Under the pieces are notes generated by a model. The model ran no database searches. It worked only from the letters and a program-made list of their open reading frames with translations, and had not been told where the DNA came from. Shown piece by piece: positions 16,969-28,018 of a DNA stretch of 64,000 nt. A program made the position numbers and the translations under genes. The stretch is taken from the NCBI GenBank assembly GCA_963830565.1, contig CAWHMO010000019.1, positions 1 through 64,000 on the forward strand, written 5' to 3'. Origin of the DNA: DATFDN01 sp963830565 (GTDB lineage Bacteria > Pseudomonadota > Alphaproteobacteria > Acetobacterales > Acetobacteraceae). The stretch's first letter is position 1. Each line of letters starts with the position of its first letter.

Positions 16969-19116
16969 TCACTCCTCGATAAGATCCTCCACCCGGATCG
17001 GCAGGTCGCGCACCCGCTTGCCGGTCGCATGCCAGACCGCCTCGGCGATGGCGGGGGCCACGCCGCACAGCGCGATCTCCGCCAGACCCTTGGCGCCGAG
17101 CGGATTGAAGATGGTGTCCTCCGAGGGCACGAACGTCACGTCCAGCTCGGATACGTCGGCGCAGACCGGCACCAGGTACTCCGCCAGGTTCGCGTTCATC
17201 ACCCGGCCCAGCCGCTCGTCCCATTCAGCGACCTCAAGCAGCGCCATGCCGAGCCCGCCCACCATGCCGCCGATGCACTGGCTGCGCGCGATCATCGGGT
17301 TGATGATGCGCCCGGCGTCGTAGGCACCGACGAGGCGCGGCACCCGCACCGTGCCGAAGGCGGGGTCGATCCGCACCTCGGCGAACACCGCGCCGAACGC
17401 GGCGGAGGCGTATTTCCCGCTCTCCTCGCCGGGCTTCGACTCGGCCTCGGCCTCCAATCGGTCCAACCCATGCTTGCGCAGCGTCTCCTCGGGCGCGGCG
17501 TCGGTGTCATTGCCCGCCAGCGCGCGCAGCTTCTCGCGCAGCGCCTCGCACGCGGCCTTCACGCCGTTGCCGACGCTGGCCATGGTGATGCTTCCGCCAT
17601 GCACCGGTGCCTTCGGCATGTCGGTATCGCCGATCTCCACATCCACCTTCCCGATCGGCAGCCCCAGCGTCTCGGCCGCGACCTGCGTCATCGAGGTGTA
17701 CGTGCCCGGCCCCATGTCGCTGGAAGCGGTCCGTACCACCACCTGGCCGTTCGCGTACAGCACCGCCTGTGCGGCGCAGGCGCTGCGGTCGGCGTGATAG
17801 ATCGCGCTCGCCATGCCCCAGCCGACCAGGGAGCGTCCGTCGCGCATGCTGCGCGGCGCGGCGGGACGGCGGTTCCAGCCGAACCGCTCGGCTCCGGTCC
17901 TGTAGCAGTCGCGTAAACCCTTGCTGCTCCAGGGCAGGTCGCTGCTCTCGTCGCGCTCGGCGTAGTTGCGCAGCCGCAGCTCCAGCGGGTCCATTCCCAG
18001 CGCCTCGGCCAGCTCGTTCATGGCCATCTCGACGGCGAGTGTGCCGGTGGCGACTCCCGGCGCGCGCATCGGGCACGGCGTGTTGGTGTTCATCTCCACC
18101 AGCCGGTATTGCGTGCGCACGTTCGGGCACGAATAGGTGGTGCGCGCCGGCTCCAGCGTCGTCTCGGCGTATTCCTCATATGCCGAGGTCTGCCCAGTGG
18201 CCTCGTGCAGCACCGCGCGCAGGCGGCCGTCGCGCTCCGCGCCGAGGGCGATCCGGTGGCGCGTCATTGGGCGGAAGCCGATCGAGGTGAAGCATTCGCG
18301 CCGCGTCAGCTCCACACGGACGGGGCGACGCACGCGGCGCGCGCACAGCGCGGCGATGGTGACATGCGGCCAGGTGCGCAAGGCCGAGCCGAACGCGCCG
18401 CCGACGAAGGGCGAAAGAACGCGTATATTCGCCTCCGGGATGCCGAACACATGCGCGATCTCCATGCGCACGTTCGAGACCCATTGCGACTTGTCGTATA
18501 ATGTCAGCCGGTCGCCGTCCCATTCGGCGATCGTGGCGTGCGGTTCCATGGCATTATGATGCTCGCGCGCGTGGCTGCACGCGATGTCCACCTTCACCGG
18601 AGCCAGACCAAGCGCGGCGTCGGCATCACCCCGCGCGCTCTCGGCCGGCCGGCCGGCCTCCCCGGTCTCCTTGGACGGAGGTTTGCCGTCCGAGATTCGA
18701 AACACCGTGGTCGGCTCGTCGATCTCGTAGGTCACGCGCACCAGCCGCGCCGCGCCGTCCGCCGCTTCCTGGGTGTCGGCGACCACCACGGCGACCGGCT
18801 GGCCCGAGAACAGCACCTCCGCGCCCTGAAAAACATGCAATTGCTCGCCCGAGCTGGGATCGACTTGCGGGCGCTTCTCGAGCTCCTTGTAGGGCAGACG
18901 TTCGCAATTCTCGTGCGTGATGACCGCGAGCACGCCGGGCGCGCGCTCGGCTTCCGTGGCGTCGATGGCGCTGATGCGGCCGCGCGGGATGGTGCTGGAC
19001 ACGATCGCCGCGAAGGCCAGGTTGTACGGGCGGAACTCCGCGGCATAGCGCGCCTGTCCCGTGACCTTCGCCGGCCCATCCACACGCGGGACCGGCTGAC
19101 CGATGATCGCGTTCAT
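16969..19116 (-). CDS. paoC: Aldehyde oxidoreductase molybdenum-binding subunit, PaoC-like
   Basis: The large catalytic subunit of a xanthine-dehydrogenase-family enzyme; in E. coli PaoABC oxidises aromatic aldehydes in the periplasm. The 715-residue protein starts MNAIIGQPVPRVDGPAKVTGQARYAAEF, has the molybdopterin regions SPFVGGAFGSALRTWPH and MRAPGVATGTLAVEMAMNELA, and the region GAKGLAEIALCGVAPAIAEAV, whose Glu matches the catalytic glutamate of the family. The start at 19116 overlaps the upstream FAD-subunit stop (ATGA); the frame is open further upstream but that is coding antisense noise. Length matches PaoC (about 730). The paoD-type Moco chaperone is not adjacent. Confidence 0.85.
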   Translation of the reverse strand: MNAIIGQPVPRVDGPAKVTGQARYAAEFRPYNLAFAAIVSSTIPRGRISAIDATEAERAPGVLAVITHENCERLPYKELEKRPQVDPSSGEQLHVFQGAEVLFSGQPVAVVVADTQEAADGAARLVRVTYEIDEPTTVFRISDGKPPSKETGEAGRPAESARGDADAALGLAPVKVDIACSHAREHHNAMEPHATIAEWDGDRLTLYDKSQWVSNVRMEIAHVFGIPEANIRVLSPFVGGAFGSALRTWPHVTIAALCARRVRRPVRVELTRRECFTSIGFRPMTRHRIALGAERDGRLRAVLHEATGQTSAYEEYAETTLEPARTTYSCPNVRTQYRLVEMNTNTPCPMRAPGVATGTLAVEMAMNELAEALGMDPLELRLRNYAERDESSDLPWSSKGLRDCYRTGAERFGWNRRPAAPRSMRDGRSLVGWGMASAIYHADRSACAAQAVLYANGQVVVRTASSDMGPGTYTSMTQVAAETLGLPIGKVDVEIGDTDMPKAPVHGGSITMASVGNGVKAACEALREKLRALAGNDTDAAPEETLRKHGLDRLEAEAESKPGEESGKYASAAFGAVFAEVRIDPAFGTVRVPRLVGAYDAGRIINPMIARSQCIGGMVGGLGMALLEVAEWDERLGRVMNANLAEYLVPVCADVSELDVTFVPSEDTIFNPLGAKGLAEIALCGVAPAIAEAVWHATGKRVRDLPIRVEDLIEE

Positions 19117-20096
19117 GCCAGTCCTCCCGCCATCAGCAGCACCCGTTCGACCGCCCGGCGCAGCAGCGTCGCCTTGAACGCGGTGCCCGGACGCCGGTCG
19201 GCGCCATGCGCGGCGGCCTCGGCGGCGGTCAGGGCCGCCGCTTCGTCCAGCTTGCCGCCCACCAGCCGGCGCTCGACTTCCGGCAATCGCCAGGGCCGCG
19301 TTCCGACCCCGCCGGCGGCAACGCGCGCCGCGCGCACCGCGCCGTCCGCGATCTCGATCGCGGCAGCCGCGGAGACCAGCGCCCATTCGAAGCTCGCCCG
19401 GTCGCGCACCTTCACGTAATGCGAGTTGCGGGCGTGCGCGCTGGCGGGAAGCAGAATGGCGGTGATGATCTCGCCCGGACGCAGGGTGGTGTCGGTCTCC
19501 GGCGCATCGCCCGGCTCGCGGTGCAATGCCTCGACTTTCAGCCGCCGCTCGCCCTCCGGTCCATGCACCGTCAGCTCCGCATCCAGGACGATCAGCGCGT
19601 TCGCCATGTCGCCCGGATAGGCGGCGATGCAGTGCTTACTGCCGCCCAGGATGGCGTTCATGCGGTTCTGGCCGTCAAGCGCGGGACAGCCGGAGCCTGG
19701 TTCGCGCTTGTTGCAGGGCGCGGTGACGTCGCGGAAATAGAGGCAGCGCGTGCGCTGCAGCAGGTTGCCGCCCATGGTCGCCATGTTGCGCACCTGCGGC
19801 GAAGCGGTTTCCGCCAGCGCGCGGGACAATACCGGAAACTCGGCTTGCACCCGCGCATGGTCGGCGACATCGGACAGCCTCGCCAGCGCGCCGATGCGCA
19901 AGCCCTCGCCGTCCGGGTCGATGCCGGCGAGCGGCAATGCGTTCAGGTCGATCAGCTCGGCGGGCGCGATCACGCTCTCCCGCAGAAGCTGCAGCACGTC
20001 GGTCCCGCCCGCCACCGCCATGGCATGGGGCGTGCGGGTCAGGAGCTCGATCGCGCCTGCGACGTCGTGCGCCTCGGCGTAGCCGAACGGGAGCAT
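19113..20096 (-). CDS. paoB: Aldehyde oxidoreductase FAD subunit with 4Fe-4S Cys set, PaoB-like
   Basis: The FAD-binding middle subunit (327 residues) carries electrons between the molybdenum and acceptor sites. FAD-contact sequence is VAGGTDVLQLL near residue 28 and TMGGNLLQRTRC near 108. Four cysteines, C118, C128, C137 and C156 (RCLYFRDVTAPCNKREPGSGC and KHC), match the extra segment that binds a 4Fe-4S cluster in PaoB and is absent from ordinary xanthine dehydrogenase FAD subunits. This identifies the operon as PaoABC-like. It overlaps the downstream gene by 4 bases and lies 4 bases after the 2Fe-2S subunit. Confidence 0.87.
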   Translation of the reverse strand: MLPFGYAEAHDVAGAIELLTRTPHAMAVAGGTDVLQLLRESVIAPAELIDLNALPLAGIDPDGEGLRIGALARLSDVADHARVQAEFPVLSRALAETASPQVRNMATMGGNLLQRTRCLYFRDVTAPCNKREPGSGCPALDGQNRMNAILGGSKHCIAAYPGDMANALIVLDAELTVHGPEGERRLKVEALHREPGDAPETDTTLRPGEIITAILLPASAHARNSHYVKVRDRASFEWALVSAAAAIEIADGAVRAARVAAGGVGTRPWRLPEVERRLVGGKLDEAAALTAAEAAAHGADRRPGTAFKATLLRRAVERVLLMAGGLA

Positions 20097-20100
20097 CGGC

Positions 20101-20901
<801 letters not shown>

Positions 20902-21038
20902 GCTGTGCTCCCTGCTTCTTGATCCCTTAAGCCGGCGGCGCTCAGGTCAGGTTGCCCGCTCGCCCGGTAACTGACGCCAACGTGAGCGGCCGCAGCGACA
21001 GATTGACCGGTCGGGCGCGAGCGGTTCATCCCTCCGGG

Positions 21039-22910
<1,872 letters not shown>

Positions 22911-22969
22911 CGGGGCTCAGTCGCGACGCCTGGTTTGGAACCGGTTTGGTTGGGGTGTTACCGTTCCAC

Positions 22970-23317
22970 ATGCGATTTTCCGCCAGCGCCGTCGCCAATG
23001 TTCTCGCATGGGGAGTGATCTTCTGCTTGATCGCCATTGCGGCGGTGGTCGCAGACGTGTTGGGCTTCTTCGGCCTGATGATCCTCGGGATACTGACGTG
23101 GCTGATTTGCACTCTCGCCAATCTCAACCAGGATGCCCCGACATGGGGAGTTGAGGTCTTCAAAGCCCGCATGTCAGGACACGGCTCGCCAGAACAGCGC
23201 GCGGCGGTGCTGTCGGAACGTCAGGACTTCATCTCGCCGCTGCGCTTCTATCGGTGGTGTGGGATCGTGTTGGCGCTGACCGGTGCCGCAGGTTTCGCAT
23301 GGCAGCAATGGAAGTGA
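22970..23317 (+). CDS. Small membrane protein of unknown function
   Basis: A 115-residue protein with a long N-terminal hydrophobic region (about 10-55, probably two segments: VANVLAWGVIFCLIAIAAVV and FFGLMILGILTWLICTLAN), a short charged loop (about 60-85) and a C-terminal segment (GIVLALTGAAGFAWQQW). I do not recognise the family. The ATG at 22970 is preferred over a TTG at 22946. It stands alone between an ABC exporter and a MetX-fold gene; its base composition is slightly lower in GC than its neighbours. No function is proposed. Confidence 0.6.
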   Translation: MRFSASAVANVLAWGVIFCLIAIAAVVADVLGFFGLMILGILTWLICTLANLNQDAPTWGVEVFKARMSGHGSPEQRAAVLSERQDFISPLRFYRWCGIVLALTGAAGFAWQQWK

Positions 23318-23399
23318 GTAATGGGTAGCCCGTGCGCGTGCTGGCGCCTCCGCCATCCCCTGCTACGCTGACGCCGTACAATTCCAGGGAAACCGGGCA

Positions 23400-24449
23400 A
23401 TGTCTCTCAAGCGCTTCACCATCCAGGATTTCCGCCTCCAGACCGGCGGCATCCTGGCCGAAGCGACCCTCGCCTACCTGACTCTCGGCCAGCTTGCGCC
23501 GGACGGGCGCAACGCCATCCTCATGACGCACGGCTACACGTCCGGCCCCGAATACGTGCTGGGCGGGGAGGGCGCGTCGGAGGGTTCCTGGGCCGCCCTG
23601 GTGGGGCCCGGACGGGCGATCGACACCGATCGGTACTTTGTCGTTTCCTCGAATATGCTGGGTTCGTCCTTCGGCTCCACGAACGCCGCCAGCATCAACC
23701 GGGCGACCGGGCGACCGTATGGCTCGAGCTTCCCCGACCTCACCCTGACTGACATCGTCGCCGCGCAGCATCGCCTGGTCGAGCATCTGGGCATACGCCA
23801 TTTGGTCGCGGTGATCGGGCCGTCCTATGGCGGGTTCCAGGCATTTGCCTGGGCGGTCGATTTTCCGGACTTCATGGATGGCATCGTCGCGGCCGTGACC
23901 TCGCCCAAGGCGCCGGCGCGCGGGTTGGAACCGCCGGAAGCGCGGTTGGCGCATGATCCGAATTGGAACGGCGGCGACTATTATGACCGGGGCGGGGTGC
24001 TGGAGACCGCCGCCCGGATGCGCATGGAGACCCTGCGCGGCTACGGCATCGATGCCCAGCTCGTCGAGCGAATCTTCGACCCGGCGGCACGCGAAGCGGA
24101 ACTGCACCAAATCGCACGCGCCTGGGCCGAACAATTCGACGCCAACTCGCTCGTGATCCTGCGCAAGGCGCTGCGCGGCTACGACGTGGAGGCGGATTTC
24201 CACCGCATCCGCGCCCGTGTGCTGTACATGCTCTCGACCACCGATACGCTGTTCCCGCCAAGCCTGGCTGATCCGGTGATGCGGAAGCTTTGCGCCGCGG
24301 GCGTACGCGCGGAGTATGTCGAACTGGACAGCCCGTACGGCCACCTCGCCTCAGGCCGCGATGCCGCGAAATGGGAGCCTGCTCTGCGCGGCTTTCTGGC
24401 CCGGCTGGAGGAGGGAGGCTCCGCTCCCAACGAAGTCACCCATTCTTGA
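23400..24449 (+). CDS. MetX-fold alpha/beta hydrolase (homoserine acetyltransferase-like)
   Basis: This 349-residue protein follows the homoserine O-acetyltransferase fold from end to end (TGGILAEATLAYLTLGQLAPDGRNAIL start). The nucleophile elbow is GPSYGGFQ with S142, where true MetX proteins normally have GGSMGG. The C-terminal His region is YGHLASG rather than YGHDAFL. These changes argue against a straightforward methionine-pathway enzyme; it is more likely one of the divergent family members of unknown acyl specificity. No met genes are adjacent. Start is the ATG at 23400, preceded by CAGGGAAA. Confidence 0.75.
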   Translation: MSLKRFTIQDFRLQTGGILAEATLAYLTLGQLAPDGRNAILMTHGYTSGPEYVLGGEGASEGSWAALVGPGRAIDTDRYFVVSSNMLGSSFGSTNAASINRATGRPYGSSFPDLTLTDIVAAQHRLVEHLGIRHLVAVIGPSYGGFQAFAWAVDFPDFMDGIVAAVTSPKAPARGLEPPEARLAHDPNWNGGDYYDRGGVLETAARMRMETLRGYGIDAQLVERIFDPAAREAELHQIARAWAEQFDANSLVILRKALRGYDVEADFHRIRARVLYMLSTTDTLFPPSLADPVMRKLCAAGVRAEYVELDSPYGHLASGRDAAKWEPALRGFLARLEEGGSAPNEVTHS

Positions 24450-24513
24450 CACTCCCGCAACCCGCTTGTAGCAAGCGCCCGCTTTCCGGTGGGGTGACCT
24501 GCACGGGGCGGAC

Positions 24514-24831
24514 ATGACCAAGGAACACGGCGGCGGCTCTTTCGAGGATCGGCTGCGGGCGGCGCGGGAACGGCAGGGGCTTGATCCCCAGCCGCCGAAG
24601 CCGGACGCATCCGGCGGCGACCAAAGCCCGATGGGCATTGGCGTCCGCGTGGCGGTGGAGCTCGTCGCCGCCATGCTGGTGGCGTGCGCCATCGGCTGGG
24701 GGATCGACCGGCTCGCCGGCACCCGCCCGCTGTTCCTGATCGCGTTCGTGCCGGTAGGCGGCGCGGCCGGGATTCTGAACGTCTGGCGCGCGTTTGCGCC
24801 ACGGCAGGAGGCCGGCAAGAGGCAAAAGTAA
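24514..24831 (+). CDS. atpI: ATP synthase protein I (AtpI)
   Basis: AtpI aids assembly of the c-ring of ATP synthase. The 105-residue protein has a charged N-terminus (to about 45) and two membrane segments (about 46-65, VRVAVELVAAMLVACAIGWG, and about 72-90, LFLIAFVPVGGAAGILNV) joined by a short loop with D70 (GIDRLAG), as in the family. It is the first gene of the Fo operon, 42 bases before atpB. Position and topology make the call firm although the sequence itself is weakly conserved. Confidence 0.85.
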   Translation: MTKEHGGGSFEDRLRAARERQGLDPQPPKPDASGGDQSPMGIGVRVAVELVAAMLVACAIGWGIDRLAGTRPLFLIAFVPVGGAAGILNVWRAFAPRQEAGKRQK

Positions 24832-24873
24832 CCGCACGCCGCAACTGGCGCGGGGCCGATAAGGGGGTGTGTC

Positions 24874-25623
24874 TTGGCTTCTGGAAACATCGACGCGCTG
24901 AGCCAGTTTGAGCTGCATACAGCGCTCGGCGAGGTCGGCGCAGCGGTCCATTTCAGCCAGTCCAACCTCATGATGGTGGTCGCGGCGGTGCTGACGCTCG
25001 CCCTGCTCGTGATCGGGATGCGGCCGCGCGCGATGGTGCCGGGCCGGCTGCAGTCGGCGGCCGAGATGATATACGAATTCGTGTATTCAATGTGCGTTGA
25101 TACGATCGGGCCGGAGGGAAAGCGGTTCTTCCCGTTCATCTTCACGGTGTTCCTGTTCATCCTCCTCGGTAACCTGATCGGCGTCTTTCCCTACTTCTTC
25201 ACCTTTACCAGCCACATCGCCGTCACGCTGGCGCTCACCCTCGTCGTGGTGCTGATGGTCACGCTGGTCGGCATCGTGATCCACGGGCTGCACTGGTTCA
25301 GCTACTTCGTGCCGCAGGGCGTGCCGAAGGCGCTGCTGCCGCTGCTGGTGCCGATCGAGGTCCTGTCCTACGTCTCGCGCATCATCTCGCTATCGGTTCG
25401 ACTGTTCGCCAACATGATGGCGGGACACGTCATGCTGGAGGTGTTCGGCGCGTTCGTGGTGATGCTGGGCGCAGCGGGCTGGCTCGGCATCGTGCCGGCC
25501 ATCTTTGCCTTCGGCGTGAACGTGATCCTGATCGGCTTCGAGATCCTGGTTGCGGTGCTGCAGGCCTACGTGTTCGCGATCCTGAGCTGCATCTACCTGC
25601 ACGATGCCGTCCACCTGCATTGA
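24874..25623 (+). CDS. atpB: ATP synthase Fo subunit a
   Basis: Subunit a provides the two half-channels for proton flow past the c-ring in the inner membrane. The 249-residue protein contains the essential arginine in LSVRLFANMMAGH (R176), plus GNLIGVFPYFF and VSRIISLSVRLFAN typical of alphaproteobacterial AtpB. The start is a TTG: it lies 6 bases after a strong AAGGGGG, the translation (MASGNIDALSQFELH) matches the family N-terminus, and no ATG or GTG fits. A weak start codon with a strong ribosome site suits a subunit needed once per complex, in contrast to atpE. Five membrane segments are expected. Confidence 0.94.
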   Translation: MASGNIDALSQFELHTALGEVGAAVHFSQSNLMMVVAAVLTLALLVIGMRPRAMVPGRLQSAAEMIYEFVYSMCVDTIGPEGKRFFPFIFTVFLFILLGNLIGVFPYFFTFTSHIAVTLALTLVVVLMVTLVGIVIHGLHWFSYFVPQGVPKALLPLLVPIEVLSYVSRIISLSVRLFANMMAGHVMLEVFGAFVVMLGAAGWLGIVPAIFAFGVNVILIGFEILVAVLQAYVFAILSCIYLHDAVHLH

Positions 25624-25697
25624 TTGCAGGCTGTATCACCTTCGCCACACAGCGCGCGCCGCGCTGGCCCTATATACGTACCGAAAGGAATCGGACC

Positions 25698-25922
25698 ATG
25701 GATCTCGCTTCCGCCAAGAACATCGGTGCCGGTCTTGCCGTGATCGCACTGGCGGGTGTCGGCATCGGCATCGGCCAGATCTTCGCCGCGCTGGTCAACT
25801 CCGTCGCCCGCAACCCCGCGGCGCGCGACCGCGTCTTCGGCCTGGCGATCCTTGGCTTCGCGCTGACGGAAGCGGTGGCGCTCTACGCGCTGGTTATCGC
25901 CTTCATCATCCTGTTCGTCTAA
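25698..25922 (+). CDS. atpE: ATP synthase Fo subunit c
   Basis: Subunit c forms the rotating ring that carries protons. The 74-residue protein is a two-helix hairpin with a glycine-rich first helix (GAGLAVIALAGVGIGIGQIF), the polar loop RNPAARD, and the proton-carrying E58 in LGFALTEAVALYAL. It starts with ATG at 25698 after AAAGGAA; the frame is open upstream but those residues are not family-like. A perfect 8-bp hairpin follows the gene (25937-25956), as is common where c must be made in excess over the other Fo subunits. Confidence 0.96.
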   Translation: MDLASAKNIGAGLAVIALAGVGIGIGQIFAALVNSVARNPAARDRVFGLAILGFALTEAVALYALVIAFIILFV

Positions 25923-25936
25923 CGCCTGGACGGGCC

Positions 25937-25956
25937 GGGCGCCGCCGACGGCGCCC
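25937..25956 (+). terminator. Intergenic hairpin after atpE (attenuator or mRNA stabiliser)
   Basis: A perfect 8-bp stem (GGGCGCCG / CGGCGCCC) with loop CCGA begins 14 bases after the atpE stop and is followed by the pyrimidine-rich TTCTCCTTCGCTTT. Being inside the operon, it may end part of the transcripts or protect the atpE end, raising subunit c output relative to b and b'. Confidence 0.6.
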
Positions 25957-25983
25957 TTCTCCTTCGCTTTGGGGGACAGACAC

Positions 25984-26568
25984 ATGCTGTGTTCGCTCCG
26001 CCGCGCCGTCCCGTTCGTCGCCGCTGCCCTGCTGTCCCTGCCGGCGGCGGCGATGGCGGAGGGGATGCCGCAGCTCAATTTCAACAACCCGCTGACCCTC
26101 GACCAGGTCGGCTGGGGCGCCGTGATCTTCCTGATCTTCTTCCTGCTGTGCTGGAGCTGGGGCTTGCCCCAGGTCAAGCGGGTGCTTGACCAGCGCGCCG
26201 ATGCGATCGCCGCCGATCTCGACGCCGCGCGGTCGGTGAAGTCCGAAGCCGATACCGCGGTCCAGGACGTGGCGCAGGCGACGGGGCGCGCACGGGCAGA
26301 AGCGCAGGGCGCGATCAACGCGGCGGTCGATAAGGCCAAGCGGGAAACCGCGGAGCGGGCGGCGGTGCTGGATGCCGATCTGGATGCACGACTTCAGGAA
26401 TCCGAGCAGCGCATCGCCGCCGCCCAGGCTTCGGCAATGCGGGCGCTGCGAACGGTGGCGACCGATGCCGCCACCGCGCTGATCGCGCGCCTGACGGCGA
26501 GCACCCCTGACGCCGCAAGGGTCGAGCGAGCGGTCGGCGCCGCCCTGGCTGCTCGCGGCCAGGGCTGA
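25984..26568 (+). CDS. atpF2: ATP synthase Fo subunit b'
   Basis: Phototrophs and alphaproteobacteria build the peripheral stalk from a b/b' heterodimer; this is the b' chain. The 194-residue protein has an N-terminal signal-like segment (residues 1-26, AALLSLPAAAMA), a second hydrophobic helix (VGWGAVIFLIFFLLCWSWG, about 42-60) and then a long Ala/Glu/Arg-rich coiled coil (about 65-180) containing KRVLDQRADAIAADLDAA, the usual b-subunit start of the coil. The ATG at 25984 follows GGGGGAC at good spacing. It precedes the second b gene by 15 bases. Confidence 0.9.
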   Translation: MLCSLRRAVPFVAAALLSLPAAAMAEGMPQLNFNNPLTLDQVGWGAVIFLIFFLLCWSWGLPQVKRVLDQRADAIAADLDAARSVKSEADTAVQDVAQATGRARAEAQGAINAAVDKAKRETAERAAVLDADLDARLQESEQRIAAAQASAMRALRTVATDAATALIARLTASTPDAARVERAVGAALAARGQG

Positions 26569-26583
26569 GGAAGGACCGAGACG

Positions 26584-27093
26584 ATGGAAACAGCGTTCTG
26601 GGGCGAGCCCAAGATCTGGGTGGCGATCGCGTTCGTCGTGTTCTTCGTCCTGTTCGGCAAGAAACTCTGGAAGGCGGTCGCCGAAATCCTGGATGGCCGC
26701 GCCAACGCGGTCCGTGCCGAGTTGGACGAGGCGGCGCGCTTGCGCCGGGAGGCCGAGGACATGCTGCGAGAAGCGCGGCTGCGCCGGGACCGCGCCCTTG
26801 ACGAGGCGCAGCAGATGATCGCGGGCGCCCATGCCGAGGCAGACCGCCTCGCCGCCACCGCCGCGCAGGACGCCGCGGCAGCGGCGGCCCGGCGCGAGCA
26901 GATGGCGCTTGACCGGATCGCCGCCGCCGAAAAGGCGGCGGTCGATCAGGTTCGCCTCACCGCGGCGGACGTCGCGACCGTTGCGGCCCGGCAGGTGATC
27001 GCCGAGGGCTTGTCGCCCGACGCTGATGCCGCGCTGATCGACCACTCGATCCGCGCGCTTCCGGCAGCCCTGTCAGCCCGGCGGGCGGCTTGA
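26584..27093 (+). CDS. atpF: ATP synthase Fo subunit b
   Basis: The second peripheral-stalk chain, 169 residues. One N-terminal membrane helix (about 10-28, IWVAIAFVVFFVLFGKKLW) is followed by a long charged coiled coil (ILDGRANAVRAELDEAARLRREAEDML...). GAGACG lies just upstream. Being last in the operon, it is followed after 13 bases by a convergent LLM oxidoreductase gene. F1 genes (atpHAGDC) are absent, which matches the split Fo/F1 operons of Rhodospirillales. Confidence 0.92.
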   Translation: METAFWGEPKIWVAIAFVVFFVLFGKKLWKAVAEILDGRANAVRAELDEAARLRREAEDMLREARLRRDRALDEAQQMIAGAHAEADRLAATAAQDAAAAAARREQMALDRIAAAEKAAVDQVRLTAADVATVAARQVIAEGLSPDADAALIDHSIRALPAALSARRAA

Positions 27094-27106
27094 TCGCGGC
27101 CTTGGA

Positions 27107-28003
27107 TTACAGCAGGTCGGCGACCGCCGCCCGATAGCGCCGCATCGCGTCGAGGTGGTCGGCCATGGTGTGGCCGGGAATGCGCTTGTGGATGCCCCGT
27201 CCATGCGTGCTCGCCAGCGTGACATGCGTGACCCCGGCCGTCTTCCAGAACCGGAACTCCTCGCGCCACTCCCGCTCGCCCGCGCCTTGCGCCGTGGAGG
27301 TCCAGACCTCTATCCCGATGCTCGCCGGGTCGCGTCCCTCCTGCTCCCCATAACGACGCAGCGTGTCGAACGCGGCGGTCGCCTCCGGCCCGGGCGGGAG
27401 CGCCAGCATCATCCATCCATCGCCCCATCTGGCGATCCGGCGCAGCGTGTGGTCGTGATGGCCGCCGAACCAGAGCGGCACCCGCCCGCTGGCGGGGCGC
27501 GGGTTGATGCCGGCATCGTCGATCCGGTGCCAGCGGCCCTGGAACGTGACATGCTGGTTCGCCCATAGGGCGCGCATGACCTCGACCTGTTCCTCCGACC
27601 GTCGGCCGCGGTTGTGGAAGTCTTCGTTCAGGCCGACGAACTCCACCTCGTTCCAGCCGACGCCAACGCCGAGTCGGAAGCGCCCGTCGCACAGCACGTC
27701 GAGGCACGCCGCCTGCTTGGCAACGAGCACGGCCTGGCGCTGCGCCAGGATCAGCACCCCGGTCGAGAACCCGAGCCGGGTAATCGGCGACAGGAAACCG
27801 AACAGCACGAAGGGATCATGGAACCAGTCGGCGGAGGTGTTGCGGTCGGTCCAGCCAGGCCGGCTCGCCACATTCACGCCCAGCACGTGATCGGCGGCTT
27901 CGAGGTAGTCGTAGCCCGCCTCCTCGGCCGCGAGCGCGAACTCCTTCATCGCCTGCGGCGAGCCGCTGACGTCGTTCTGCGGGATTAGCGTGCCGATCTG
28001 CAT
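27107..28003 (-). CDS. LLM-class F420/flavin-dependent oxidoreductase
   Basis: A 298-residue luciferase-like protein of the TIGR03619-type subgroup: MQIGTLIPQND start, FALAAEEAGYDYLEAADHVLG (about 26-46), GRFRLGVGVGWNEVEFVGLNEDFHNRG near 106-132 and the C-terminal TMADHLDAMRRYRAAVADLL. The GVGVGWNEVEF stretch is characteristic of F420-type members, but cofactor preference cannot be proved here. It is upstream-adjacent to and co-directional with another LLM gene (15-base gap), so the pair is probably an operon. Substrates unknown. Confidence 0.83.
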   Translation of the reverse strand: MQIGTLIPQNDVSGSPQAMKEFALAAEEAGYDYLEAADHVLGVNVASRPGWTDRNTSADWFHDPFVLFGFLSPITRLGFSTGVLILAQRQAVLVAKQAACLDVLCDGRFRLGVGVGWNEVEFVGLNEDFHNRGRRSEEQVEVMRALWANQHVTFQGRWHRIDDAGINPRPASGRVPLWFGGHHDHTLRRIARWGDGWMMLALPPGPEATAAFDTLRRYGEQEGRDPASIGIEVWTSTAQGAGEREWREEFRFWKTAGVTHVTLASTHGRGIHKRIPGHTMADHLDAMRRYRAAVADLL

Positions 28004-28018
28004 CTGCGTTCCTCCGTC

